A DNA stretch of 64,000 nucleotides from Maratus speciosus (Eukaryota; Arthropoda; Arachnida; Araneae; Salticidae). Where the stretch lies: NCBI GenBank assembly GCA_963932465.1, contig OZ010794.1, forward strand, positions 445,486,502-445,550,501, written 5' to 3'. Shown here piece after piece: positions 33,753 through 46,753 of the stretch. The position numbers were made by a program, and so were the translations under genes. The notes beneath the pieces were generated by a model. That model saw nothing but the letters and a program-made list of their open reading frames with translations. It was not told where the DNA came from and searched no databases. Position 1 is the first letter of the stretch. Each line of letters opens with the position of its first letter.

Positions 33753-34635
33753 TAGCTCACAGGCTATGAAAGCCTGAGAGCTAATGTGACCGCCGGTTCT
33801 GTATGTACGTATGCACGTAACGCGATAATTCACGATAGAAATATCCGATTTGCTTCAATTTTTTTTCTATGTTCAACCTGATAAGGCACTTTCCTGATTA
33901 GTTTTGGGGGTTCATTGGTTAGTATAAAGGGGAGTAACAGGGGGCTAATTCCTCTTTAATTTAGATAAATGTTTTTTTAGTACAAAATTATTCGATTTGC
34001 TTCAAATTTGGTATACCGGTTTATTATGTTAAGGTGCTTCCTTGAATATATTTGGAGGTGTATTGGTTAAGTATAAAGAGGGGGACGGGGGCTAGTCCCC
34101 CCCTTAATTTAGATAAATGGTTTTTCATGCAGAATTATTCGATTTGCTTCAAATTGGATATACCGTTTTTTCCGATATGGCGATTGCTTGATTAGATTTG
34201 GAAGTTCATTGGTTAACTGTTAAAGGGGGAAAGGGGGGTAAGTGCCCCTCCTTAATTTAAAAAAATGGGTTTTCTAGCAGAATTATAGAATTTTCTTAAT
34301 TTTTTTTTCAAGTTATGATAAGGAGCTTTTCTTGATTAGATTTGAAGGTTCATTGGTTAAGTTTAAAGGGGGAAATGGGGGAGCTAATATCCCCTTAATT
34401 TAGCGAAATGTTTTTTTCATGCAGAATTATCAGATTTGCTTCAAATTTGGTATGCAGGTTTATTCCGATAAGGCGCATCCTTGATTATTTTTGGAAGTTT
34501 ATTGGTTCAGTATGAAGGGGGGAAAAGGATAATCTCCTTAATTTACTTTTTCGAGAGCATTATTCTTTGATATAAGAGTATAATATACAATTAGTGGGAA
34601 TACCCTGTGAGATCAATGCCATCAGTTTAACTGGG
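33753..34635 (+). mobile_element. AGCTCACAGG repeat, copy 2, inserted in minisatellite
   Basis: It starts AGCTCACAGGCTATGAAAGC (with the hairpin GGCTATGAAAGCC) and ends near CCTGTGAGATC and CAGTTTAACTGGGAAC. The core is about five degenerate units near 130 bp, each with TTCATTGGTTAAGTATAAAG, a G-tract, TTAATTTAGATAAATG and TTTTTCATGCAGAATTAT. It splits the minisatellite, which shows it inserted later. No coding. Confidence 0.7.
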
Positions 34636-34636
34636 A

Positions 34637-34740
34637 ACTTTTTTTTTTATTTATTATTTTGTTAGATTTATTTATAATGCGTATTGCTATCGTTCTTTTT
34701 TATTATTTTGTTAGATTTATTTATAATTCGTATTCCGATA
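34637..34740 (+). repeat. ~50-bp minisatellite, right part
   Basis: Two further units of the array at 33515-33750. Confidence 0.8.
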
Positions 34741-34980
34741 GCACCTCGTTTGTTAATAACTATTCACTGTAAAAAAGAAAAATGTTTCCGAAAATATTAC
34801 GAAATCTAGCACGCGTTACGAAAATATAACTTTTTCTGAGACACCCACGATTCTGAAAAGTGTTCTTTTATCCTCCGAAACATTAGAAATCCATAATTTA
34901 CTGATATTTAAAGAAGCATTTTCGCAACAAAACTTCTTTTTTCCTGTCCCTAATTTTCGGAAACGTTTCCGAGTTGTGTA
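34740..34980 (+). repeat. AT-rich dispersed repeat, related to 47700-47840 and 48490-48600
   Basis: Shared landmarks with the 47.7-48.6 kb copy: TACGAAAATATAA, CC(T/A)CGATT and TTTCGGAAA(C/T)GTTTC. In that copy a TTAA element and a foldback are inserted between the halves. Confidence 0.55.
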
Positions 34981-35714
34981 TACAGTGTATTAATCAGTTT
35001 TCTCAACACGAAATATCAGTCTTATGGGTGCTATCAATTGTCACGTAAACATTTTCATGTTCAGTACACGTCTTGAGCCGTGAAAAACGCTAAATTAACA
35101 GTATTAACATTATGGGGACTCGATACCGCTATATTGATCAAAATATCGATTTTTCAATTTTTTGTTAAAAATATACTTTAATAATTCTAATATATTGGCA
35201 CAAAGTTTTGAGATGATCTGACGATTGTAAGGGTATCAATAATATCTTTTATTATCTTTATAGCCCTTTAAGTGGGTCCGGACACATTTTAAAGTAATTT
35301 TTATTTATTGAGTTAAAATTTTGAATTTTTTTGTGATGGTTAACCATATTATTTGTAAACCAAACCACATGATAAAACTTCTCATAAATATATAAGTTTT
35401 AATTTAGATTCAGCATTTTTAAAAATATTAAATTAGAGAAAAATTAAAAATATTTAAAATATAAATGTAAAAAAAGGATGTAACTTTAAACAAAATATCA
35501 TATTTTCAAAAGTAAATATTTTTTTTTGTAATTTGCTGAATCAAAATTAAAGTAAAACAATTGAAAAAGACATGTTCCAAATTTGAACCATTTATCTATA
35601 ACTGTTATTCACTTATAATAATTTAAATACAAGAAATGGGGAAAAATCCATCATGAAGAAAAACGCATTTTCACAAGGAGTCGTTTCCACGACAAACATT
35701 GCTTGAAAGTAAAA

Positions 35715-38160
35715 TTTTGAAAGGGTCAATCCATTTCAAGTGGTCCAGAAAATGTCATATTCGTTGCTCGACCATTTTTAAAAAATCTGAAATTTTTTGT
35801 ACAACAACCCTAACATGATGGAAGTTCAAAATGACTATTATTTTAATTTTATTAATTTTTGTTTGTCCATGGCGGCCATCTTTATTTCATCGTCTGCAGC
35901 AATTTTCTCACAAGAAGGGTTTACGGAATGGTAAATAATTCATCGTTTATTTATCCAATTCAGTGCGGATTAAAGCAATTTGTACAGAATACATTGGGCT
36001 AAAAGTTTGGTAATGGAGTAGTTTTCGAAACTAACTGCTTATTGGTAAAATTTAAGCATAAAGTTTCAGTTTTTTTCCAAAATTTGTCCATATACAAGAG
36101 GAAATTTTTCTAGCAAGAAAAACTGTCAACATGACATATTTTTTTTTACAAATAGGCCGAAAATACTTCTACTCACAGCTGAGTTCCAGATCTGGGACTT
36201 GCTTTCTCTTCGCTAAAAAAAATCCCAAATTTTTCAAAAATGACAAAAATCGCACTTTTCAGGCTTTGATATTTCTGGTGGGGCACGAGATAAAAATCTG
36301 AATTTTTTTTTTTTTTTTTTTGTAAGAGTATTGTATGGTAGTGTTATGCACATGAAATTTCAGGATGGAGATTTGACTACAAGCTGAGATATGGCAAGGG
36401 CAACATGTCAAAACAATACTGCAAGACTATTGTTTTGTTGTAGTCACAGCTAAGTATTTATCTCAGAGTATCATTTAAATTGATTTTTTAGATTATTTTT
36501 AAATAATAGTAACAGAAAATAAATCTTTTGCAATTAATTTAAAAAATAATTATGTCTAAGGCTTACATTTTGTATGGTATCAGTAATTTTTGTTGTAATT
36601 TTAGTAACTAAAAGAAACCTCAGCAGTTTTACATTGTCTTGTATATATATATATATAAGACGTGAAATAAAAACAGAATAGGGAAAGAGAAAAGCTGTTA
36701 ATGTTGGCATACTTGTTGAGACATGATCAAACGTGTCAAAACACATTCCTGATTGTTGGTTTAAAAACCACAATTTTAATGCTGCTTGCCAGTCCTTGAA
36801 ACTTGTTCCTACCATAAGTATGTTCCTGTAAATGAAACATTATGTGATGTTACCATGCATCAGCCTCAAGTAATTTTCAGAAAGTAAAGATACTCAAAGC
36901 CTTTTCAAAATTTATACTGCAGAAAAATCACATTTTTTTCATAAGTAAGCTAGGAATTATTAATGAATTGAGACTTGCACATAGTGATTTCAAAGTATAT
37001 TTCTATGAGCCAGCAGGGACAAAATCCTTAATCAAGTTATCAAGAGATGACAAGACTTGGTTCCTACAAATAAAATTTTGAGAAAGATCAAATTTGTGGT
37101 TTTTGAACCAACAAGCAAGAATGTGTTTTGACACGTTTGATCATGTCTCAACAAGTATGACAACATTAACAGCTTTTCTTTTTCCTTATGTTGTTCTTGT
37201 CTCAGGTCTTGTATAAAAATATTTTTTTTTCTTTATGTAAAAGTGCTGAGGTTTCTTTTAGTTACTAAAATTACTTACAACAAAAATTACTGAAGCCAAA
37301 CAAAATGTATGGCCTTACGCATAATTATTTTTTTTATTAATTGCTAAGCTTTGCAAAGGGCTTTATTTTCTGTTACTATTATTTAAAGAAAATCAAAAAC
37401 ATAAATTTAAATGACACTCTGAGATAAATACTTAGCTGTGACTACAACAAAACAATAGTTTGGCAGTATTGTTTTGACATGTTGCCCTTGCCATATCTCA
37501 GCTTGTAGTCAAATCTCCCTCTTGAAATTTCTTGTGCATAACACTACCATACAATACTCTTATAAAAAAAAATTTCAGATTTTTATCTTTTGCCCCACCA
37601 GAGATATCAAAGCCTGAAAAGTGCGATTTTTGCCATTTTTGAAAAAATTGGGATTTTTTTTAGCGAAGAGAAAGTAAGTCCCAGATCTGGAACTCGGCAT
37701 GTGAGTACAAGTACTTTCAGCCTATTTGTAAAAAAATTATGTCACGTTGACAGTATTCCTTGCTAGAAAAATTTCCTCTTGTAAACGGACAAATTTTGGA
37801 AAAAAATGGAAACTTTATGCTTAAATTTTACCAATAAGCAGTTAGTTTCGGAAACTACTCTATTCCCAGATTTTTAGCCCAATGTATTCTGTACAAATTG
37901 CTTTAATCCGCAATTGAATTGGATAAATAAACGATGAATTGTGTACAATTCCGTAAACCCTTCTTGTGAGAAAATTGCTGCAGACGATGAAACAAAGATG
38001 GCCGCCATGCACAAACAAAAATTAATAAAATTAAAATAATCGCCATTTTGAACTTCCATCATGTTAGGGTTGTTGTACAAAAAATTTCAGATTTTTTAAA
38101 AATGGTCGAGCAACCAGTGCTGGACCACATGAAATGGATTGATTCGAAAGCAAACCAAAA
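35715..38160. repeat. Imperfect palindrome, arms ~1.1 kb, spacer ~230 bp
   Basis: The left arm (35715 to about 36825) is inverted at about 37060-38160. Matched blocks include AATCCATTTCA, CCCTAACATGATGGAAGTTC, TTCTCACAAGAAGGGTTTAC, AATGTATTCTGTACAAATTG, GACACGTTTGATCATGTCTC and ACTATTGTTTTGTTGTAGTC. Small frames in the arms mirror each other and are not supported as genes. Confidence 0.85.
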
Positions 38161-39085
38161 CGAAAAAAGTAATATTTCCTGTTCTAAGAAAGACAGAAAC
38201 TAGATTTAAACGTCATTTTAAACAGCCAAAAACAGAGACATTTTTAATGCAATAAAAGTTTTTTCGAAAATTTGGAGATTTTTGTGTCCCGGACCCTCTA
38301 AAATGACACCCTTTAACTCTTTAAATCCTGAATTTTGAATAAAGAAATTGCTTCACCTGAATAATTATTTACGTTAATGTCTACGATATCCAGAACAACC
38401 TATATAATACTAATTTCATTTTTAGATAATTTTTTTAAATTAAAACTGATTTAATAAATCAGTAGTTAGAGTTCTTTTTCCAAAATATTTACAAGAATAA
38501 TTAGATATTAACAAAAAATACTTTTATGGAAATCACACAATTCTTATAAGAAGAGTGTAAATAAATGTGATCCTATCTGTAACAGAGAAGTGTTTTGTAA
38601 TTCCAAATTTTTCGTATAACATTTTTTAATAGGATAAAAGCTACATCTAGGTAAATGGATGGGAAAATAACCACATTAAAAAAATATTTATCTTCGACTG
38701 TTTCACTCTGCTTTCTAAATAGGATTGAACAAATTATTTTGTATGAATAGTACGATCTACTTTTGTTAGTAGACGAATTAAATAAAGTTTACATTGAATT
38801 TTCATTAATGGTAATTAAATGTATCGTTAGGATATAAAGGGCCTTTAAATCGATTTTTTTCAGTTTGCTGTTTTTTGATACATTACTGTGTTTAAAAACT
38901 CTAAAACTCCTACAAATATTTGTCAAGTCACTACATTGTTTTTTGTATCCTCAATATAGTGTACTTAAGAAAATTAGGTATGAATTTGTCAATATAAGGA
39001 AAACAAAAACATATTGAAGAAATCATGTTTTTTGCTGCGTTTTTGCCTGTATTTGTATATACAGAATCTTATCTAGATAATAATA

Positions 39086-40036
39086 CAGTACACTCTCGAT
39101 TATCCGTGCGCGGGTTATCCGGTTTGCGGATTATTCGTGCTCATTCCGAACTGAAAAGAAATTTAAAGAGAAACATTTTCACGCTTATCATGCATGTAAA
39201 ATCGATGTTGATGTGATTTAGAATCTTGTCCTGTTTAGCTGACAGTACTGTGAAGTGCTTAGGTGTAAAATCGAACGCTTTGGAACCTGTTTGACGGGTA
39301 GGATTAAATTTGAATCATGATGTTAAAACACTACCAATATTTTTGGAAGCAATATTCGTTATTGGATGCAGTATATGGAATATCAGCAGCGTGGTCAAAG
39401 GTGAAATCGTCTACTGTATCACGATCGTAAGGAAAGATCCTACCGCTAGATGAAGAATCATCTTTAGATATTCAAGTAGGATATGAAAATAGTAGTATTC
39501 TTGAATAAGCACAGGAATTATAAGGTTTCGAAAATCTTCATGAAAAAAATTTAGAAGATTGGTTACAAAAGGATGCATGTGAGTCCGGCTTCCAGTATTT
39601 GACAGATGAAGACATTGTTTCTAACTATGTTGTGAAATCTAATAGGGTTGATAGTACTGATGCAGAAGATGTACTGAATGAGGGAAATATAATTTCTCAT
39701 TCTACTGCTCTACAATCTGTAGAAACTTTATTAGACTATATGGGACAAAGAGGATTTGATTACGGTGACATTACTCCGGTTTGTAATGTATGTGCCGATA
39801 TATCACAAGAGATGAACAAACAACAGAATGAAAGATCCATTATAGATTTTTTTAAGCAGTAAATATTAAAAGGAAAATTTCTAGTTTGACGTTATACAGC
39901 ATGAAAATGTAAGTATTTTTTATATTTTTGTACTAATGTTGATTGTTTCTTTAATAGAGTTTCCGGATTATCCGTGTTTTTCGATTGTCCGTGCGACCTC
40001 TCCCGGTGATTAACCTGGATAATCGGGAGTGCACTG
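39086..40036 (+). mobile_element. Tigger/pogo element remnant, 951 bp
   Basis: The ends CAGTACACTCTCGATTATCC and (reverse-complemented) CAGTGCACTCCCGATTATCC are flanked by TA on both sides. Between them lies the C-terminal part of a Tigger transposase (39336-39862). Confidence 0.85.
39336..39862 (+). pseudogene. Tigger transposase C-terminal remnant
   Basis: From 39336 the frame reads QYFWKQYSLLDAVYGISAAW, then SKVKSSTVSRS and a stop in place of the usual W. This corresponds to the FWK.YTLLDAI..I..AW..V..STI..SW block of Tigger transposases. A different frame then gives LEDWLQKDACESG and LTDEDIVSNYV, the typical W..D......LTDEEIV tail. It runs to a stop at 39862. The DDE core and HTH are missing, and the premature stop plus frameshift mark it as dead. 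Confidence 0.75.
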
Positions 40037-41238
40037 TATCTAGTAAATAATATCTAGAATATATCTTTCTCTCTAAAATTCATTAACTGTAAAATCGATT
40101 CTAAGAATTATAAAGAATAATCGGATAAATATTAAACCAAAAAATCTTGTAGAACTTTGAAAACTATAGGAGGAGAACGATTTTTTTTTAATTCTTTAAA
40201 TTGAAAAAAAAAAATCTGACTTTTTACTTACAAAATGACTTTTTTCTTATCAAAATCAGTTTTCCTAAGTATCACCTATAATAATATGTCTGTATAATAA
40301 GTAAATGTACATCAGTAAAAGAAATTCCTGAAAGGGTACCGAGTCCCCTTAATGTATTCTTAGCATCTGAAAAAACGATATTTCGTGTTGAAAAACTGAT
40401 TAATACAGTGTAAAAATTACTAGGAAACAATCCGAAAATTACGGCGCCAAAAGAACCTTCTATTTCAGATATACGTCTTTAAATCTTGAAACTTACTGCT
40501 TTCTGAGGTTTCGAAAGATAAAGGAACAAGGAACGCCTTTTGGATTCGTGTGTAATTCGGAAGGGGGTTATCTTATGTTTTTGCAAAACTGTATTAAATT
40601 TCGTAACGTTTTCGAAAACTTAGTTTTGTTACAGTGTAGGACAGAAAAACCCTTTATACTGCCCAAACACCCGATTTATTCAATAAACATCGGCGAACGC
40701 AAGAATGAAAACATGATAATTCTGTGCTCTGATTATGCTTAGTTAATTAACCCAATTTATCCATGAATTCTGATAACTAACGCATAGTAACTTACATAAC
40801 ACACAAGCACGCACACACATATATAAAACAGATATTGTTACAATATTAAAATTGGAAAGAAAACAAAATTAATTATTTCTACTTCCCACAAAATTTATTT
40901 AACAATTTTCTTGCAATCAAGCATCTGTTTTTATACTCAGTTTATTCTGAATCTAAAAAAAAAGTCTTCAAATAAATTCCTTTATATATGTCTTTAAAAC
41001 ATCTTTATTTTACAAGTTAACTTTTTAAGGTTTTAAGTAGATGTTAAAAAGGTTAAGTAATAAGTAATTTTAAAGATATGTTATTTTTTTTTGCTTAGTC
41101 AAAAATTAATGAAACTAAAATATTATTAATACTTTTATTTATTTCTACTTACCATATAAAATTTTTATTTAGACTACATTTTTCCATTCACACACTTATT
41201 GTTCAAATTTATGCGAGTTTTTCAAATTCTTTATAAAA

Positions 41239-42687
41239 CTAGGGGGCTCGGCCCCCTACGAGCTACGCTCGCCAACTCCCGTCCAGACACCGTAGACTCT
41301 AAATGCACGCTAATTTGATCGGCTTTAAAAAGATTTCGAAATATTGAATTATATTTTAAAAAACAGTGGCGATCTCTCTATAAACGGAGTTCTATACATT
41401 TCTCTTTGATTGGGGAATTTTAACGCCAAATCCGTTGGGGTACTACTTGATTATCCCGTCGACCAATTTCGCCAAATTATATAAATCGCCAAACCACTCG
41501 CCAAATTATACAAATTGACATAATTTTTATTTTAAATAACGAAAAAACAAATAAATTAGTACAACATTAATAAAAATACAAATAAAACGTCGAAATAAAA
41601 ATAACTTGATGACGTAGACACGTGTAACAACATTTCAAAATAAGCTAATATAAAAGGAATTAAGTAAACAGAGTCTTTGTCTCCTGGTATTTTTTAACAA
41701 AGTGAAAAGAAAGTTCTTTTAAATGAGACATTTTAAATTAATCGTTTTTAATCTGACGTAATTTTGACCAAACTATTCTTTCTCTTTTTAATATTCACGT
41801 GAAAATACTTGTGTTAGAAATTAAATATTATTTGCGCTTTCCTAACAAAAATAGTTGAAAAGTATCCTCTTAAAATATCAAATAAATGTCTAGCGCAATT
41901 TCTAAATTTAAACCGTTTTGCAATATTATTTTGTGTTCATTTTATGATATAACTGTAATGTGACGTAAATATGACGTAATTTCTCGTATTTAAGACTTCT
42001 AACGCATGTTAATAAATTTATTGCTTTACAAATTCCCTTTTCTCTTAAAATTCACGTGTAATTATAGTTTTTATGACATAATTTTTAATAAGTTCCTGCT
42101 TTTTGTACATAATTATTTAATTCTAATTCCAAATGTGTTTTTCTGTTTATAATAGTCACGTGTAAATAATTTTTTAATTTATTTACACGTATAAATATTT
42201 TTTTGAAGCAAACATTATTGCTTCCGCTGTTTATACAGTTGGCAACAGTTTAAATTGATATCACTTTCTAAAATCTGTTAAAAATATCTCTAGAAATGCT
42301 GAAAATCTGAATTTAAAATAGAAATAAAACCTCAAAAAAATAGTCAAAATAAAAAAATTAATGCAATCTGCACTCCGGCAAATTCTAACGCATAAAATGA
42401 TCTAAAAATGATTAAATTCCTATGAACAGTTTTTGCTCCTATAAAACTTTTTTAGTGGAACGATTTTGTCCAACTTTAGCATTAAATATCTCTTAAAATA
42501 ATTCTTCGATTTGAAAACTGTCTGCATCAGCGTGTTTATCAAACATTTCTGTATAATACTACTGATTTTCATATTTTTGTATGCATTATTTTTCTTAATA
42601 TTAACGAAGAAAGACCTCCGGTCACAAAAAATTCAAAACCGGCGGCGGCGGTGACAGCGGTAGTTACTTTTTTTTAGAATAGAGAGA
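41239..42687 (-). mobile_element. Non-autonomous Helitron H2, copy 1 (1.45 kb)
   Basis: Minus-strand reading: starts TCTCTCTATTCTAAAAAAAA at 42687 after host A, and ends with hairpin GGGGGCCGAGCCCCC then TAG (CTAG at 41239-41242) before host T. The 3' side also has GCGAGCGTAGCTCG. It is a longer relative of 45774-46753. The flanks resemble the uninterrupted repeat at about 49430-49540. A GGCGGCGGCGG run lies near its 5' end. No Rep/helicase. Confidence 0.75.
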
Positions 42688-43061
42688 TATGTAAATTCGC
42701 ATACATTATTATGCGGAAAAATACTGTTTTCTTTAATTTGTATTGCGCGTGTAGCTTCCTTTTTAATACCTGTGTTACGAAAATACCATTGATTATATTA
42801 TCCAACATGCAATTGACTTAATAAATATCGATAAGCACAAAAGTGAAAACACGAAATTTCTATGTTACATATTCGATTATTCTTAATTATATAATTTTTC
42901 TTCGATTTTAATTTTCACAATATTTCGAACAAGAATAAAACAAATCTCCTAATAAATTTATTTCACGATTATTTAATAACTGCATAACTATTAACTAATT
43001 ATATTTTAAATATAGAAAAGTAATAACAATCATCGAAGTGCGATGAAAGTAAAACACAAAA

Positions 43062-43093
<32 letters not shown>

Positions 43094-43352
43094 TAAATAA
43101 ATATATAAATAAAATAAAATAAATGATTATTTCTACTTTTCATATAAAACTGTTAGAAAAGATATAGCTTTTACAATTTTACTTCAGTATTTTCATCTTA
43201 TTCACCTATACATTTATTTCAATCTGTTGATTAGCAAAATAATTTATTAACTTTTGAATTATTGCATAATTAATTACAGAAAATTTTAATTATTTTTAAT
43301 AATGTAATAAGAATAAAACTAAAATACGTAATATATTTTTTTTTTTTTAAAG

Positions 43353-43907
43353 TCAATTCCTACTTAGGTCATCAAAGAAAAAATTAATATAATCCCTTAA
43401 GCTAATATTAGTTTTTGTTGCATTAAAATATCTCAATTTGTTGATTTTCTATAAGCAAGTACACCCTATTGGTTTACAATGGAAGTCTATGGGAATTCGG
43501 CGAAATATTCGAGATATCGCCAAGTTGGCATCACTTTTGGCGACTCATTTTGGTCGCTAAATTTGGCGATATATCGCCAAGTTGGCGACAAACTTAGCGG
43601 TATTTGGCGACAGAACAGGGTCCCCTATGGTAACCCCCTTATAGATATAAAGATGCATTAAATGCTGTTCAATAACCAATGGCCGCCCTTTTGTCTCCCA
43701 TATAAAACTAAAATTAATTATTTAAAATTTAATTAATGAATTCATACTTGAAAAAACTGTATTAACATCAATTGTCATCCAGTACAAGTTAAAAAAAAGT
43801 TATTTCAACTTGATAGGATGAATAATAAGTATTTTATTGACTATTGAAAATTTTAACAATATATATATATATATATAGGGAGAGTGTGAACTAATAGTAG
43901 GAATTGA
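43353..43907 (+). mobile_element. TIR element rich in CGCCAA motifs, copy 2
   Basis: The ends are TCAATTCCTACT and AGTAGGAATTGA, and it is the inverse of 17829-18386. The CGCCAAGTTGGCGAC palindromic motifs lie at about 43515-43612. The uninterrupted host text (AATAAAATTAAAATGACAAC at about 45713) shows the insertion sits between AATAAAACTAAAAT and GACAACAAATTT. Confidence 0.75.
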
Positions 43908-44339
43908 ATGACAACAAATTTAATTATTTCTTCCCACCTGGAGATTTTTTTGCACCTATATTTTTCTCTTTAAGAATTTATAATCGATTTATTCAAAATA
44001 GAGTAAATAAATCCAAGCAACATTATTTCTATGACTATTGAAATGTAGCTAAACTAAATACAGATCTCGTTAAAAAAAGTTAACCCTCTCGGCACTGAAT
44101 TTTTTTTTTCCAATTTTGGGAAAAATTACTTTTATGCTAACAAAATTATAAGTAGCTATCGAAATCACAGAAGTTGCAGTTTACTGAAATTTAAGGAATG
44201 TGTTCTTTACAGAAACCTAACGAATGTAGTTATGTTGCGTCTTTTTCATATAAAAATAGTCTAAGGAAGCATTTTTTCAGACGTTTGGAAAATGTCGTAT
44301 TACAACCAGATTAAACAAACATAAAAAAATTTAGTAGTA

Positions 44340-44426
44340 CAGTAGAACCTCTTTTATCCGAAACTCTCGATTAACTGAAATCCATTTTTAAAGCCCCCTT
44401 TTTTTTACTATCATATCCATTTTTAA

Positions 44427-44462
<36 letters not shown>

Positions 44463-44992
44463 TACCATATTCCTTGTGTGCAAGCGGTCCTTTCCGAACT
44501 ACGAGTACATATAAATATTTTCAATCCCCCTTTCTTAGAGTTCCTTTGAATTTAACTTGAGCTTCCGTAAGCTGCGGAGTTGAACGAAGAAAACGAACAA
44601 ATTAGCAATTCCGAAGCTTATGAATGTTTTGCAAAAGGTTTGGTATGGCTGGAGCAGCAGAAAGATTGTGATACTGGTGAACTAATAATATTGAAAAATT
44701 CCATGATAGAGCTTCAAAGCAAAGGCAATCGAAACTGCGATAAACAAAACATTTTTTCAAACTCTTGTGATATATGTAAAAGGTACTTAATTTCAAAATT
44801 AAAATTCAAGTAATTTATTCTGGCTTCTATTTTGCTATTGCTTTATTTTTATTAAGCACTTGTTACCATAATATGAAACATTACATATATTTCTCCTTAA
44901 ACTTAAAATTGAAGTATTTTCTATTATCCGAAAATTTCGATTTTCCGAAAGAGGGTCGGTCCCAATTACTTCGGATAATCGAGGTTCTACGG
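44340..44992 (+). mobile_element. Tigger/pogo-type MITE T1, copy b
   Basis: The ends CAGTAGAACCTCTTTTATCC and (reverse-complemented) CCGTAGAACCTCGATTATCC are flanked by TA. 653 bp. It has a poly-T tract at about 44430-44459. It encodes a short transposase tail (next entry). Confidence 0.85.
44580..44813 (+). pseudogene. Tigger transposase C-terminal tail retained in MITE
   Basis: The 77-codon frame begins NEENEQISNSEAYECFAKGL and continues VWLEQQKDCDTGELIILK. I read this as the extreme C-terminus of Tigger/jerky-type transposases, where A.ECF..AL.W.E.Q.E.D...LL.LK..RD.A is usual. Copies at 19038-19681 and 57024-57706 carry the same tail in decayed form, so the family arose by deleting everything upstream. 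It lacks DNA-binding and catalytic parts. Confidence 0.55.
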
Positions 44993-45773
44993 TATTTTTA
45001 GTTTTTTTTAATCACAAATTACTAATTCGGAACAGGGGTCCCTAATTAAAATTTAAAGAGTGAAACATATGTTTGAATTAAGAGAAAAGCGACGGTTTAC
45101 TAATAATTAATAAAATTGTATTAATATTGTTATTATTATTAAATGCTGAAACATAAGTAAAGTCATAATAGTAAATGTATCGACATATGCTATCACTATT
45201 AGGTGCTGGAATTAATAAAAATAATTTTGTTCTTTCAAATATTGCAATTCGAAGTAGGAGCCTCATATGACGTTTAGGCTGACGAGAGTGTTAAAGGTTT
45301 AATCTGAAATGAATAAAAATTAAATTCTATTTTTTTATTTATTTTTTACATACTATATCTTCTTTTACTCATTTAAATTAAAATTTTAATTCTTTCTAAT
45401 TGCACTAGCTGCAACATTTTCAGACCTTTAAAATAAGTAAATGTTAATAAATTTTTAAATCATATCGGAAGTAACATACAAATAAATAAATAAATTAATT
45501 AATTAATAAAAGGTTATTTCTATTTTTCTTTTATAAAACTGTTAGAAAAGTGCAGTTTTTAAAATTTTACTTTAAATTTCTATCACGTTCCCCTAAAAAT
45601 TTATCGCAATCTGTGGTTTAGTAAAATAATTGTTTGACTTTTGAGTTATTGCATAATTAATTATGCATAATTACGATAATTTAAAATATTTTTAATATTG
45701 TGATAAGAATAAAATTAAAATGACAACAAATTTGATTATTTCTACGTTATCTAGATATTTTTTTTTTTGTATA

Positions 45774-46753
45774 CTAGGGGGCTCTGCCCCTACGAGCTAC
45801 GCTCGTCAACCCCCGTTCAGATACCGCAGACTCTAACAGCACGCTAATTTGATCGCCTTTAAAAAGATTTCGGAAGATTGAATTATAATTTGAATCTGAC
45901 AATTATATTCTGACGTAATTTTCACCAAACTTTTCTTTCTCTTTTTAATATTCACGTCAAAATACTTTTGTTAGAAATGAAATATTATGATCATCTTAAA
46001 ATGTCAAGTAAATGTCTCGCGCAATTTTTAAATTAAAACTGTTTTGCAATATTATTTTTTGTTCATTTTACGTAATAAGTGTAATATGACGTAAATTCTC
46101 CTATTTAGGACTTCTAACGCATGTTAATGAATTTATTATTTTACAATATTCTTTCTCATTTAAAATTCACGTGTAACTATAGTTTTTATGACGCAATTTT
46201 CAATGAGTTCCTGCTTTTTATATTTTTTGTTTATAATAGTCATGTGTAAAATAAATTTTTAATTTGAAGCAAACATTACTGTTTGCGCTGTTTATACAGT
46301 TGGCAACAGTTTAAATTAATACAATTTTCTAAAATTTGTAAAAAATATATCTCGAAATGCTGAAAATTTGAATTTAAAATAGAAATAAAACCTCGAAAAA
46401 TTATTCAAATTAAAAAACTAACTGCAATCTGCACACCGGGAAATTCAGACGCATAAAATGATCTAAAAATGATTAATTTCCTATGTACAGTTTTTGCTCC
46501 TATAAAACTTTTTTAATGGAACGATTTTGTCCAAATTTGGCATTAAATATCTCTTAAAATAATTCTTCGATCTGAAAACTGTCTGCATAAACGTGTTTAT
46601 CAAACATTTTTCTATAATACTACCGATTTTCATATTTTTGTATGCAACAGTTTTTTTAATATTAACGAAGAAAGACCTCCGGTCACAAAAAATTCAAAAC
46701 CGGCGGCGGCGGCGGTGACAGCGGTAGTTACTTTTTTTTTTAGAATAGAGAGA
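45774..46753 (-). mobile_element. Non-autonomous Helitron H2, copy 2 (0.98 kb)
   Basis: Same ends as 41239-42687: CTAG at 45774-45777 and TCTCTCTATTCT on the minus strand from 46753. It has host A and T at the junctions. The empty site is present at about 43915-44010: the text before (GACAACAAATTTGATTATTT) and after (CTTAAGAATTTATAATCAAT) the element is contiguous there. It is shorter than copy 1 because it lacks about 400 bp after 41380. Confidence 0.85.

Larger units (their letters stand above)
34983..40410. mobile_element. Large foldback element, ~5.4 kb with nested Tigger
   Basis: The outer ends CAGTGTATTAATCAGTTTTC and (reverse-complemented, right) CACTGTATTAATCAGTTTTT are inverted repeats continuing through CAACACGAAATATC and GGGGACTCG(A/G)TACC. 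Inside lies a 2.4-kb palindrome (35715-38160). A GGGTCCGG(G)ACACA block is inverted at 35275 and 38296. A Tigger MITE (39086-40036) has inserted in the right half. No transposase was recognised. Confidence 0.6.

Noticed and set aside
36534..36815. 93-codon minus-strand frame
   Set aside because: It lies in the foldback arm. The mirrored copy at about 37070-37340 is broken, and no protein family is recognisable.
37874..38080. 68-codon minus-strand frame with a membrane-like stretch
   Set aside because: It lies in one arm of the 35.7-38.2 kb palindrome. The other arm is not open in the matching frame, and no domain is recognisable.
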